Positions 1 through 6,212 of a DNA stretch of 8,144 nt are shown one piece after another. The DNA lies in the NCBI GenBank assembly GCA_003454835.1, contig DMTA01000498.1, positions 1 through 8,144 of the forward strand, written 5' to 3'. The notes below the pieces were generated by a model. The model had not been told where the DNA came from. It saw only the letters and a list, made by a program, of their open reading frames with translations, and ran no database searches. A program made the translations under genes and the position numbers. Every line of letters begins with the position of its first letter. Position 1 is the stretch's first letter. The DNA comes from Achromobacter sp. (GTDB taxonomy: Bacteria; Pseudomonadota; Gammaproteobacteria; Burkholderiales; Burkholderiaceae_B).

Positions 1-33
1 GCGGGCGGCGCCCGCCTGTTTTCCATTGTTCAT
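1..33 (-). CDS. N-terminal fragment of an unidentified gene downstream of the siderophore receptor
   Basis: Only the first 11 codons lie in the window, reading leftward as MNNGKQAGAAR. The call rests on the translation signal: an AGAGAGG Shine-Dalgarno sequence (39-45 on the plus strand as its complement) sits 5 nt before an ATG. The start is 41 bp past the receptor stop codon on the same strand, so the gene could be the second in a receptor operon. If so, an esterase, inner-membrane transporter or reductase for the siderophore would be a natural candidate, but that is inference from position only. Eleven residues are too few to recognise a family. A hairpin between the two genes could instead separate them transcriptionally. 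Confidence 0.5.
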   Translation of the reverse strand, partial: MNNGKQAGAAR

Positions 34-50
34 GCAAACCTCTCTGTAAT

Positions 51-67
51 GGGGCGCCAGGCGCCCC
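51..67 (-). terminator. Hairpin just after the receptor gene, possible weak terminator
   Basis: GGGGCGC and GCGCCCC form a perfect 7-bp stem around a 3-nt CAG loop, starting 7 nt past the receptor stop codon. Read leftward, the stem is followed by ATTACAGAGAGG, which has no T-run, so it is not a classical Rho-independent terminator. It may only attenuate or protect the 3' end, since a plausible ribosome binding site follows directly. Confidence 0.35.
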
Positions 68-74
68 GTCATTC

Positions 75-2096
75 TCAGAACTTCACGCCCACGCCCAGCC
101 AGTAGCGGCGGCCGTCTTCGACGTAACCGAAGTCGTCGTAGGCGACCTGCTTGTCGAACAGGTTGTAGATGCCGGCATACACCGACACGGTCTTGTTGAC
201 GGCGTACGAACCGCCCAGGTCCACGAACGTGTAGGACGGCGCGACAAGCGCGCTGGTGGACGGGCCCGTGGTCGGCTGGCTTTCGCGGCCACGGTAGTTG
301 ATGCGCGCCCAGGCCTGCAACGCGTCGGACGGCTGCCAATTTACCGTGGTGGTGAACAGGTGCTTGGGCAACTGGTTCAGCGGCTCGCCCTTGTACTGGC
401 CGGACTTCTGCTCCGACTTCGTGAAGGTGTAGCTGCTGGTCATCGACCAGTCGGTCGACAGCGGCAGCTTCAGGCTGGCTTCCACGCCACGCGACACGGC
501 CTTGTCCACGTTCATGTACGTGGTCGGATCGGAACCGAACTGGTTGGGACCGTCCGTGCACTGCGACAAGGGGCAAGCCACGCGGGTGATCTTGTCCTTG
601 AAGTCGTTGTTGAACAGCGTGACGCCGGCGCTCAGGCCTTCGCCGTCGTCATACAGCAGGCCGATTTCCTGAGTCACCGACTTTTCGGGCGTCAGGTCCG
701 GATTGCCGTACATGTTGCCGCCGCGGCTGGTCTGGCCCCAGCCGGCCACGGTCTGGCGAAGGTCGGGCGCGCGGAAACCGGTGGAGACACCGCCCTTCAG
801 CGTCCAGCGTTCGGCCATGTGCCACACACCGTACAGGCGCGGGCTGAAATGGCTGCCGAAGTTCTCGTCCTCGTCCATGCGCAGACCGGTCGTGACGGCA
901 AAGCTCTCGGTCAGGCGCCATTCGTCCTCGGCGAACAAGGCCCATTGATACCGTTCCACCTTGTTGGGGCCGCCCTCCAACTGGTTGCCGTTCTGGTCAT
1001 GCAGGCGCTGGTTCAAATAGCTGCCGCCCAGCGTCAGCATGTGCGAACCCAGCGGGAGCGACCAGCTCGTCTGCAGGTCCAGATTCTTGATCTTCATCTG
1101 GCGCGAGCGGTTGTCGAACTCTTCCTGCTGCACATAGCTGTCGGACACGCCCCAACCCCAGCGGCCGGTGTGCGACAACGCCCACTTGCTGCTGCGGTAA
1201 TCGGTTTCCGACGACGCCGGGCAACCCGTGCGCGGGCACGCCGTGCCGGGCGGCAGCGGCTCCACCGTCTTGCCCAGGGTGTCCTGGAACTTCTGGCGCA
1301 TCGTGGTCGCTTCCAGCACGATGTCGTGATCGCGATTGGGCGTGAGCGCCAGCTTGGCGGTCACGCTTTCGGCGTTGCGCTTGCGGTAGCCGTTGTAGAT
1401 GTTGTCTTCGTCGCGCTGCGTGGCCTGGCCGTAGATCTGCAGACCGAGCAGGTCGTTCTTGATCGGGCCGGCCAGGTAGAAGTTGCCCTGGTAAATATCG
1501 CCCGACTTGCTGCTCTCCTGGATCGTCGTATCCATGCGGATTTCGCCGTGCCATTCGTCGGGCACCTTGCGCGTGATGATGTTGATCACCCCGCCCATGG
1601 CGTCCGACCCGTACAGCGACGACATCGGGCCGCGCACCACTTCAATGCGCTCGATGGCCGACAGCGGCGGCGTCCAGCCGCCCTCCACGCCCGTCGAATC
1701 CGAGTTGGTGCGGGTCTCGCGCGAGCTCTGGCGCTTGCCGTCGATCAGGATCAACGTGTACTTCGGCCCCATGCCGCGCAGGCTGATGTCCTGGCGATCG
1801 CCGCCGCCCGTGACGATGACGCCCGGCACTTCGACCAGCGCGTCGTTCAGATCGCGGTAGAACTTCTTGTCCAGATCTTCACGCGTGATGACGCTGATCG
1901 AGGCCGGCGCATCCTGGATGCGTTGCTCAAAACCGCTGGCGGTGACGACGACCGTGTCCATCGTCGTGGCGGCGTCCGCGGCCTGCGCCCAGACGGCGGA
2001 CGGCGCCAGGCCAAAACCCGCGGCGCACAAGGCGGCGGCCAGTTGCGTGCGCGACGCGGCGATACGCTGGCCAGCGGCCAGATCTTTCCTGCTCAT
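75..2096 (-). CDS. cirA: CirA/IrgA-like TonB-dependent catecholate siderophore receptor
   Basis: Outer-membrane gated channel that imports ferric catecholate siderophores (in the family: dihydroxybenzoylserine breakdown products or enterobactin-like compounds) using TonB-ExbBD energy. It is 673 aa, against about 663 for E. coli CirA. Residues 1-37 are a signal peptide ending VWA before QA. A TonB box DTVVVTAS lies at 47-54. The plug reaches about 177 and contains DAPASISVIT, SLRGMG, TLILIDGKR and IERIEVVRGPMSSLYGSDAM, all very close to CirA as I recall it. The beta-barrel follows, with NPDLTPE at 465-471, YNLFDK near the end and the terminal Phe that BAM recognises. Two CxxxxC pairs (287/292 and 508/513) probably form disulfides in outer loops. 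I chose the ATG at 2096 rather than one 13 codons upstream: it has GGGAG before it and gives a clean signal peptide. A Fur box upstream predicts iron repression. BfrA- or BfeA-type Bordetella receptors are alternative names; the exact ligand is not visible. Confidence 0.9.
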   Translation of the reverse strand: MSRKDLAAGQRIAASRTQLAAALCAAGFGLAPSAVWAQAADAATTMDTVVVTASGFEQRIQDAPASISVITREDLDKKFYRDLNDALVEVPGVIVTGGGDRQDISLRGMGPKYTLILIDGKRQSSRETRTNSDSTGVEGGWTPPLSAIERIEVVRGPMSSLYGSDAMGGVINIITRKVPDEWHGEIRMDTTIQESSKSGDIYQGNFYLAGPIKNDLLGLQIYGQATQRDEDNIYNGYRKRNAESVTAKLALTPNRDHDIVLEATTMRQKFQDTLGKTVEPLPPGTACPRTGCPASSETDYRSSKWALSHTGRWGWGVSDSYVQQEEFDNRSRQMKIKNLDLQTSWSLPLGSHMLTLGGSYLNQRLHDQNGNQLEGGPNKVERYQWALFAEDEWRLTESFAVTTGLRMDEDENFGSHFSPRLYGVWHMAERWTLKGGVSTGFRAPDLRQTVAGWGQTSRGGNMYGNPDLTPEKSVTQEIGLLYDDGEGLSAGVTLFNNDFKDKITRVACPLSQCTDGPNQFGSDPTTYMNVDKAVSRGVEASLKLPLSTDWSMTSSYTFTKSEQKSGQYKGEPLNQLPKHLFTTTVNWQPSDALQAWARINYRGRESQPTTGPSTSALVAPSYTFVDLGGSYAVNKTVSVYAGIYNLFDKQVAYDDFGYVEDGRRYWLGVGVKF

Positions 2097-2160
2097 GTCC
2101 AACTTCTCCCGTCCCCGGTTCGCTCTGCGCCCCACGCGCCGCGCTGCCCGGCTCCCACTT

Positions 2161-2179
2161 ATTAATGAAAACCATTCTC
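2161..2179 (-). promoter_or_regulatory. Fur box in the receptor promoter
   Basis: ATTAATGAAAACCATTCTC matches the 19-bp Fur consensus GATAATGATAATCATTATC at 14 of 19 positions, in an A+T-rich island within G+C-rich DNA. It ends 64 nt before the receptor ATG. On the minus strand a possible promoter overlaps it: -35 TTCTAA (2183-2188) and -10 ATTAAT (2161-2166), spacer 16; TAATAT at 2180-2185 is another candidate -10. Iron-loaded Fur bound here would block receptor transcription. It is about 125 bp from the regulator start, so an effect on that gene is less certain. Confidence 0.75.
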
Positions 2180-2232
2180 ATATTAGAATTGGGGCTTGCA
2201 GCACGCCGCAACACGCTTTCCGCAACTTTTAT

Positions 2233-2252
2233 CTTCTTTGCACTTCTTGACA
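2233..2252 (+). promoter_or_regulatory. Tandem 10-bp direct repeat overlapping a TTGACA, candidate response-regulator site
   Basis: CTTCTTTGCA is followed at once by CTTCTTGACA, identical at 8 of 10 positions. OmpR-family regulators usually bind such tandem repeats with a period of about 10 bp. The second copy ends in a perfect -35 hexamer TTGACA (2247-2252) pointing at the regulator gene, but nothing at 16-18 bp spacing resembles a good -10, as might be expected of an activator-dependent promoter. The site lies between the divergent receptor and two-component genes and could serve both. The assignment is inference from repeat spacing and position. Confidence 0.35.
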
Positions 2253-2304
2253 CTCCGGCGCGCAGCGTTCGGCCACACTGCCGGATGCTCGACGCCCAAC
2301 ACGC

Positions 2305-3018
2305 ATGCCTTTCACTCATTCAGCGGTGGCGCGCCGCATCTTGCTGATCGACGACGACGTCGAGCTGGCGCAGATGCTGCGCGAATACCTGGAACCCCAT
2401 CAATGCCAGCTGACGCTGGCGCATACCGGCTCGCAAGGCTTGTCTTTGCTGGCGCAGGACGATTTCGATCTGGTGCTGCTTGATCTGATGCTGCCCGACG
2501 GCAACGGGCTGGATCTGCTCAAGCACTATCGCCAGCGCTCGCGCCGCCCGGTCATCATGTTCACCGCGCACGGCGGCGAGACCGACCGTGTGCTTGGCCT
2601 GGAGTTCGGGGCCGACGATTACCTGGCCAAGCCCTTCAGCCCGCGCGAACTCAAGGCGCGCGTTACGGCCGTGCTGCGCCGCTTTGAAGAAGCGCCCGTC
2701 CCCGCCAGTCCGTCGCTCAGCCTGGGTGCGCTGTCACTGGACCCGGCCACCGGCCGCGCGCGCATGGGCGCCGACGAAGTCATGCTGACCGGCGCCGAAC
2801 AGCGCATCCTGGAAATCCTGATGCGCACGCCTGGCCAGGTGATTGCGCGTGACCAGATCGGCCTGTACGCGCTGGGCCGAGCCCCGGACCGCTACGACCG
2901 CAGCATCGACACGCACATCAGCAGCCTGCGCAAGAAGCTGCGACTGGATCAACACGCCGACACGCTGTCCATCCGCAACCTGCGCGGCCTGGGCTACGTG
3001 CTGGCGGGCGCCACGTGA
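2305..3018 (+). CDS. OmpR-family response regulator beside the siderophore receptor
   Basis: Cytoplasmic transcription factor of 237 aa, phosphorylated by the kinase encoded next. The receiver domain (about 11-125) has the acidic pair D16/D17, the phospho-acceptor D60 in LVLLDLMLPDG, the switch T87 in MFTA and K109 in AKPF. A winged-helix DNA-binding domain occupies about 140-235, with the recognition-helix region YDRSIDTHISSLRKKL and the terminal LRGLGYVL. Length and layout are typical of OmpR/CpxR-like regulators. The ATG at 2305 has no clear Shine-Dalgarno sequence; an in-frame GTG at 2326 is the other possible start and is no better. Divergence from a Fur-boxed receptor suggests a PfeR-like role, activating the receptor when its siderophore is present. 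That role is inferred from context; the family assignment is firm. Confidence 0.93.
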   Translation: MPFTHSAVARRILLIDDDVELAQMLREYLEPHQCQLTLAHTGSQGLSLLAQDDFDLVLLDLMLPDGNGLDLLKHYRQRSRRPVIMFTAHGGETDRVLGLEFGADDYLAKPFSPRELKARVTAVLRRFEEAPVPASPSLSLGALSLDPATGRARMGADEVMLTGAEQRILEILMRTPGQVIARDQIGLYALGRAPDRYDRSIDTHISSLRKKLRLDQHADTLSIRNLRGLGYVLAGAT

Positions 3019-4439
3019 TGACGTTCTTGCCTGCCCGCTCGCTCTTCTGGCGCGCGTTCCTGACGTTCTGGGGCGCCATGGCGGTCATCCTGGTCTGCGG
3101 CATGGTGCTGACGGCGTCGGTGGCGTGGTACCGCTTCAACTCGCTGGATGGCCTGAATCCCGGCAATCTCACGCGCGACGCCGCGCAGGTCGCGCGCACG
3201 CAAGGCGCAGAAGGCCTGGAACGTTGGGTCCGCGCCATGGACGACAACTACTCGGCGCTGAAGATCTACGTCATGGACGCGCAGGACCAGGACATCCTGG
3301 GCCGGCGCCTGCCCACGCGCCTGCATGACTGGCTGGTCGCCTACCGCGCCGCGCCCGACCGGCCGCCGCAATCCGACTATGCGCCCGCCGATCCCGCGGG
3401 CGAACGCGTGTCATGGTGGGAACCGCAGATCCTGATCCTGCCGGACGGCTCGGAACTGCTGATGCTGTTCCTGCCTTTCGACTCATCGCGCTGGGAGGTG
3501 CTGGCGTTGTCGCCCGTCGCACTGGCGCTGCTGCTGTTCGCGCTGGCGGTGACCGCGCCCTTCTGCTGGGCATTGACCCGCCACATCACCGCGCCGCTGG
3601 CGCAATTGCGCCAGACCACGCACGCGTTGGCGGCAGGGAAGCTGGACACGCAGACACCGCCAAAACTCGCCACGCGCCAGGACGAGCTTGGCCTGCTGGC
3701 GCGCGACTTCGACGCGATGGCCGTGCGCTTGAAAGCGCTGGTCGACACGCGCGAACAACTGTTGCATAACGTGGCGCACGAACTGAGGTCACCGCTTGCG
3801 CGCCTGCGCCTGGCTTCGGAACTGGCGCGGCGCAATGACGAACGGCGCGATCTGCAGCTCGACCGTATCGAACGCGAATGCGAGCGGCTGGACGCTTTGG
3901 TGGGCAACACGCTGCGCCTTGCCCGCGTGGGCGCCCTGCCCGTGCCGACCGATCCGCTGGACCTGTCGGACGTCGTGGCTGGTGTGGTGGACGACGCCCG
4001 CTACGAGGCCGAAGGCCGGCACCTGCAAATCGATTGGGACACGCCCGCGCCCATCCGCATTGCCGGCGACCGCGCCAGCCTGGCCAGCGCCGTCGAGAAC
4101 GTGCTGCGCAATGCCCTGCGCTTTGCACCCGCGCACAGCGTCATCCGCGTGCGGCTTCTGACCAGCGCCAGCGAGGCCAGCCTGGAGATTGAAGATCGCG
4201 GCCCGGGCGTCGACACGCAGGAGCTGGCCTCGCTATTTGATCCGTTCTATCGCGCGGGCTCCGCCGGCGCCGCCAGCACGCCGGGCGGCGGTGCGGGACT
4301 GGGTCTTTCTATCGCGCAGGCTGCAATTGCCGCCCACAAAGGATCGATATCGGCCCGCAACGTGGCCCCGCGAGGATTGAGCGTGCGCATGGACTTGCCC
4401 CTGCTATCCGCCGCCGTGGCGCGTCCCGCTTTGGGATAA
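3018..4439 (+). CDS. Membrane sensor histidine kinase, partner of the upstream regulator
   Basis: Inner-membrane kinase of 473 aa. Order of parts: TM1 about 10-37, periplasmic sensor about 38-162, TM2 about 163-187, HAMP about 188-242, HisKA with the phospho-accepting His254 in HNVAHELRSPLARL, then the ATPase domain with N-box Asn365 (ENVLRNALRFAP), D-box DRGPGVD 393-399, F-box FDPFYR 407-412 and G2 box GGGAGLGLS 423-431. All catalytic motifs are present, and HELRSP resembles CpxA/PfeS-type kinases. The regulator stop and this ATG share one base (TGATG), indicating translational coupling; a GTG at 3015 is an alternative start. The roughly 125-residue periplasmic part is the likely ligand sensor. 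A siderophore signal is inferred from the divergent receptor; metal or envelope stress cannot be excluded. Confidence 0.93.
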   Translation: MTFLPARSLFWRAFLTFWGAMAVILVCGMVLTASVAWYRFNSLDGLNPGNLTRDAAQVARTQGAEGLERWVRAMDDNYSALKIYVMDAQDQDILGRRLPTRLHDWLVAYRAAPDRPPQSDYAPADPAGERVSWWEPQILILPDGSELLMLFLPFDSSRWEVLALSPVALALLLFALAVTAPFCWALTRHITAPLAQLRQTTHALAAGKLDTQTPPKLATRQDELGLLARDFDAMAVRLKALVDTREQLLHNVAHELRSPLARLRLASELARRNDERRDLQLDRIERECERLDALVGNTLRLARVGALPVPTDPLDLSDVVAGVVDDARYEAEGRHLQIDWDTPAPIRIAGDRASLASAVENVLRNALRFAPAHSVIRVRLLTSASEASLEIEDRGPGVDTQELASLFDPFYRAGSAGAASTPGGGAGLGLSIAQAAIAAHKGSISARNVAPRGLSVRMDLPLLSAAVARPALG

Positions 4440-4453
4440 CGCCGCAAACGGCG
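4440..4453 (+). terminator. Small hairpin right after the kinase stop codon
   Basis: CGCCG and CGGCG form a 5-bp stem around CAAA immediately after the TAA at 4437-4439. No T-run follows, so it is at best a weak or Rho-assisted end signal for the two-component transcript, which runs toward the convergent tatD-family gene. CCGGCA/TGCCGG at 4502-4515 is a second short inverted repeat in the same gap, also without a T-run. Confidence 0.25.
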
Positions 4454-4460
4454 TGCCGTA

Positions 4461-4547
4461 TCAGAACGTGATGTTCGCCGGCATCCACAGGCGGCGGCCT
4501 TCCGGCACCTGCCGGTGCGATTTGCTCCAGCTGGCGCGGTCGCGCTG
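4461..4547 (-). pseudogene. Start-less 3' tail of a lost gene, possibly comEC
   Basis: A minus-strand frame closed by TGA at 4461-4463 encodes QRDRASWSKSHR followed by QVPEGRRLWMPANITF. Over these 28 codons the third base is G or C in 26, against about 17 and 16 at the first and second positions. That is the periodicity of real coding DNA in this genome. The frame has no usable start, and an in-frame stop lies at 4605-4607; upstream of 4547 the third-base bias weakens. It therefore looks like the C-terminal remnant of a gene that once followed the tatD-family gene on the same strand. comEC commonly occupies that place in related betaproteobacteria, which makes it the first candidate. I do not recognise the residues with certainty. 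The rest of the 4440-4600 gap shows only short inverted repeats. Confidence 0.4.
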
Positions 4548-4600
4548 AGCTTGACCGGACCGGCTGCGAGCCCTCGGGCTGACGCGCCGCCCCTGATGGC

Positions 4601-5419
4601 TCAGTCAGCGTCGGCCAGTATCGCTGCCGGCAACCTCGGCAGCACCCGCATCGCGTTCGCGGTGGTGGCGTGCGCCACCTGCGCCGGCGTGATGCCGCGA
4701 AGTTCCGCCAGCACCTGCGCGATGCGCGCCAGTTCGCCGGGACGATTGCGCCGATCGGGTTCGTGCAACCAGGCGGGCGGAATGTCCGGTGCATCGGTCT
4801 CGAGCACCAGATGCTCCAGGCCAACGTCCGCCGCGTGGCGGCGAATCTGCAGCGCCCGCTCGAACGTCATCGCGCCGCCCATCCCCAGCGCAAAGCCATG
4901 CTCGATAAAGGCCTGCGCCTGCTGCGCGCTGCCATTGAATGCGTGCGCGATGCCGCCGATACGCGGATGACGGCGCAGGTACTTCAGCAGGATGTCCTGG
5001 GATTTGCGCACGTGCAGCAGCACGGGCAGGCCAAACTCGACGGCCATGTCCAATTGCGCGGCGTAAAACCGTTCCTGGCGTTCGCGCGGCGCGCCGGACG
5101 CGATCTCCGGCACGAAGAAGTCCAGCCCGATTTCGCCGATGGCGACAAAGCGCGGATCGCCCAGGGATTCCTTGATGGTCTGGCGCAGCACATCCAGATC
5201 GGCGTCATCGGCACGCGCAACGTACAAGGGGTGGATGCCCAGCGCGTAGGCGCCGCCGGCAATGCTGGCGGCCAGATCGCGCACGATCGTAAAGTTGGCC
5301 CGCTCGATGGCGGGGATCACGATCGCCTGGACGTCCGCATGGGCGGCGTGGTCCGCCACCTCGGACCGGTCTGTGTCGAATTCCGGGGCGTCCAGGTGGC
5401 AATGCGTGTCGATGAGCAT
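4601..5419 (-). CDS. TatD-family metal-dependent hydrolase, YjjV-like
   Basis: Cytoplasmic TIM-barrel metalloenzyme of 272 aa, the usual length. Family members act as metal-dependent DNases (TatD 3'-5' exonuclease) or on aminoacyl products; the substrate of the YjjV branch is unsettled. Metal ligands visible: H6 and H8 in DTHCHLD, E96 in GEIGLD, H136 in LLHVRKS, H159 in IAHAFNGS and D209 in LETDAPD. Segments such as IVIPAIERANF, GIHPLYV and GGAMTFERA resemble E. coli YjjV more than TatD or YcfH. The start is secure: a perfect AGGAGG lies 8 nt before the ATG at 5419. It follows lolD by 79 bp on the same strand and is probably in the lolC-lolD transcript, with a strong hairpin in the spacer. 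It ends facing the kinase gene. Confidence 0.93.
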   Translation of the reverse strand: MLIDTHCHLDAPEFDTDRSEVADHAAHADVQAIVIPAIERANFTIVRDLAASIAGGAYALGIHPLYVARADDADLDVLRQTIKESLGDPRFVAIGEIGLDFFVPEIASGAPRERQERFYAAQLDMAVEFGLPVLLHVRKSQDILLKYLRRHPRIGGIAHAFNGSAQQAQAFIEHGFALGMGGAMTFERALQIRRHAADVGLEHLVLETDAPDIPPAWLHEPDRRNRPGELARIAQVLAELRGITPAQVAHATTANAMRVLPRLPAAILADAD

Positions 5420-5445
5420 GGGCGTGTCCTCCTTGTGCGGATTAT

Positions 5446-5480
5446 CCGCCCGCGGCCGCCGCGCGGACTAGCGCGGGCGG
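5446..5480 (-). repeat. 9-bp inverted repeat with a nested competing hairpin before the tatD-family gene
   Basis: CCGCCCGCG (5446-5454) and CGCGGGCGG (5472-5480) are perfect inverted repeats 17 nt apart. Inside and overlapping them, CCGCGC (5459-5464) and GCGCGG (5471-5476) form a second stem with a 6-nt loop. The two cannot form fully together because the right arms overlap. In the leftward transcript the structure lies between the lolD stop and the AGGAGG of the next gene. No T-run follows, so it may be a processing or stability element, or a partial terminator. Confidence 0.45.
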
Positions 5481-5498
5481 CTTTCGCTGCGGACCGGG

Positions 5499-6212
5499 CT
5501 AGCCTGACACCAGGCGGCCGTTTTCCATCAGCAACTGACGGTCGGCGCGGGCGGCAAGCTCGGGATCGTGGGTGACGATTGCAAATGCCGTGCCCGACTC
5601 CTGATTCACCCGCGTCAGCAGTTCGAACATGTTGTGGGCAGTGTGCCGGTCCAGGTTGCCCGTGGGCTCGTCGGCCAGCACGCACACCGGACGCGTCACC
5701 AACGCGCGCGCCAGCGCCACGCGTTGCCGTTCGCCGCCGGACAGCTGCCCCGGAAAGTGCCCTTCCCGGGCGGAAAGGCCGACCAATCCGAGCACTTCTC
5801 GTGCCGCCTCGCGGGCCTTATCGCGGTTCTCGCGGCGCACGATCAGCGGCATCGCCACGTTGTCCAGCGCCGAAAACTCGGCCAGCAGGTGGTGGAACTG
5901 GTAGACGAAGCCCAGGCTGCGGTTGCGCACCGCGCTTTTCTTGGATTCGGACAGCCCGATGCCGACCTGGCCGTCGACGGAGACAGAGCCGCTGGTCGGC
6001 ACGTCGAGCAGCCCCAGAATGTGCAGCAAGGTGCTCTTGCCGGATCCCGACGCGCCCACGATGGCGACCATTTCGCCGCGCGCGACGGACAGGCTGACAT
6101 TGCTGAGCACTTCGATCCGGGCGGGGCCTTCGTCGTAGACCTTGACGATGTTCTCGGCCTGCAGCGCCGGCGTCGTGCCGGCCTGCGGTTTCTGCGTCGG
6201 GGTATCAATCAT
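5499..6212 (-). CDS. lolD: LolD, ATPase of the lipoprotein-releasing ABC transporter
   Basis: Inner-membrane-associated ATPase that powers extraction of outer-membrane lipoproteins and their transfer to the chaperone LolA. It is 237 aa, the normal size. Walker A GASGSGKST is at 53-61, Q-loop Gln105 within YQFHHLLAEFSALDNVAMP (the LolD-specific stretch), ABC signature LSGGERQR at 157-164, Walker B VCVLADE at 176-182 with catalytic Glu182, and H-loop His215. The first 8 bases overlap the end of lolC; AGGTG lies 7 nt before the ATG, within the lolC coding region, so translation is probably coupled. Its place after a LolC/E permease makes the assignment firm over other MacB-type ATPases. Confidence 0.96.
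   Translation of the reverse strand: MIDTPTQKPQAGTTPALQAENIVKVYDEGPARIEVLSNVSLSVARGEMVAIVGASGSGKSTLLHILGLLDVPTSGSVSVDGQVGIGLSESKKSAVRNRSLGFVYQFHHLLAEFSALDNVAMPLIVRRENRDKAREAAREVLGLVGLSAREGHFPGQLSGGERQRVALARALVTRPVCVLADEPTGNLDRHTAHNMFELLTRVNQESGTAFAIVTHDPELAARADRQLLMENGRLVSG

Noticed and set aside
1..21. GCGGGC-GGC-GCCCGC stem followed by CTGTTTT, as a plus-strand terminator
   Set aside because: No plus-strand gene ends here in the window, the T-run is short and interrupted, and the bases are more simply read as codons of the minus-strand gene starting at 33.
75..2135. Upstream ATG at 2135 as the receptor start
   Set aside because: It would add 13 charged residues before the signal peptide and absorb the GGGAG ribosome binding site that serves the ATG at 2096.
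360..2165. 601-codon open frame antisense to the receptor gene
   Set aside because: Long antisense frames are common opposite genes with strong third-base G/C bias. Its translation is rich in His, Arg and Gln with no recognisable motif, and the receptor frame explains the region.
2326..3018. GTG at 2326 as the start of the response regulator
   Set aside because: It has no better ribosome binding site than the ATG at 2305 and would leave only a few residues before the first beta strand. The ATG is kept, with the uncertainty noted.
4670..5575. 301-codon open frame antisense to the tatD-family gene and the end of lolD
   Set aside because: It crosses two well-supported minus-strand genes and their spacer and has no motif; a composition artefact.
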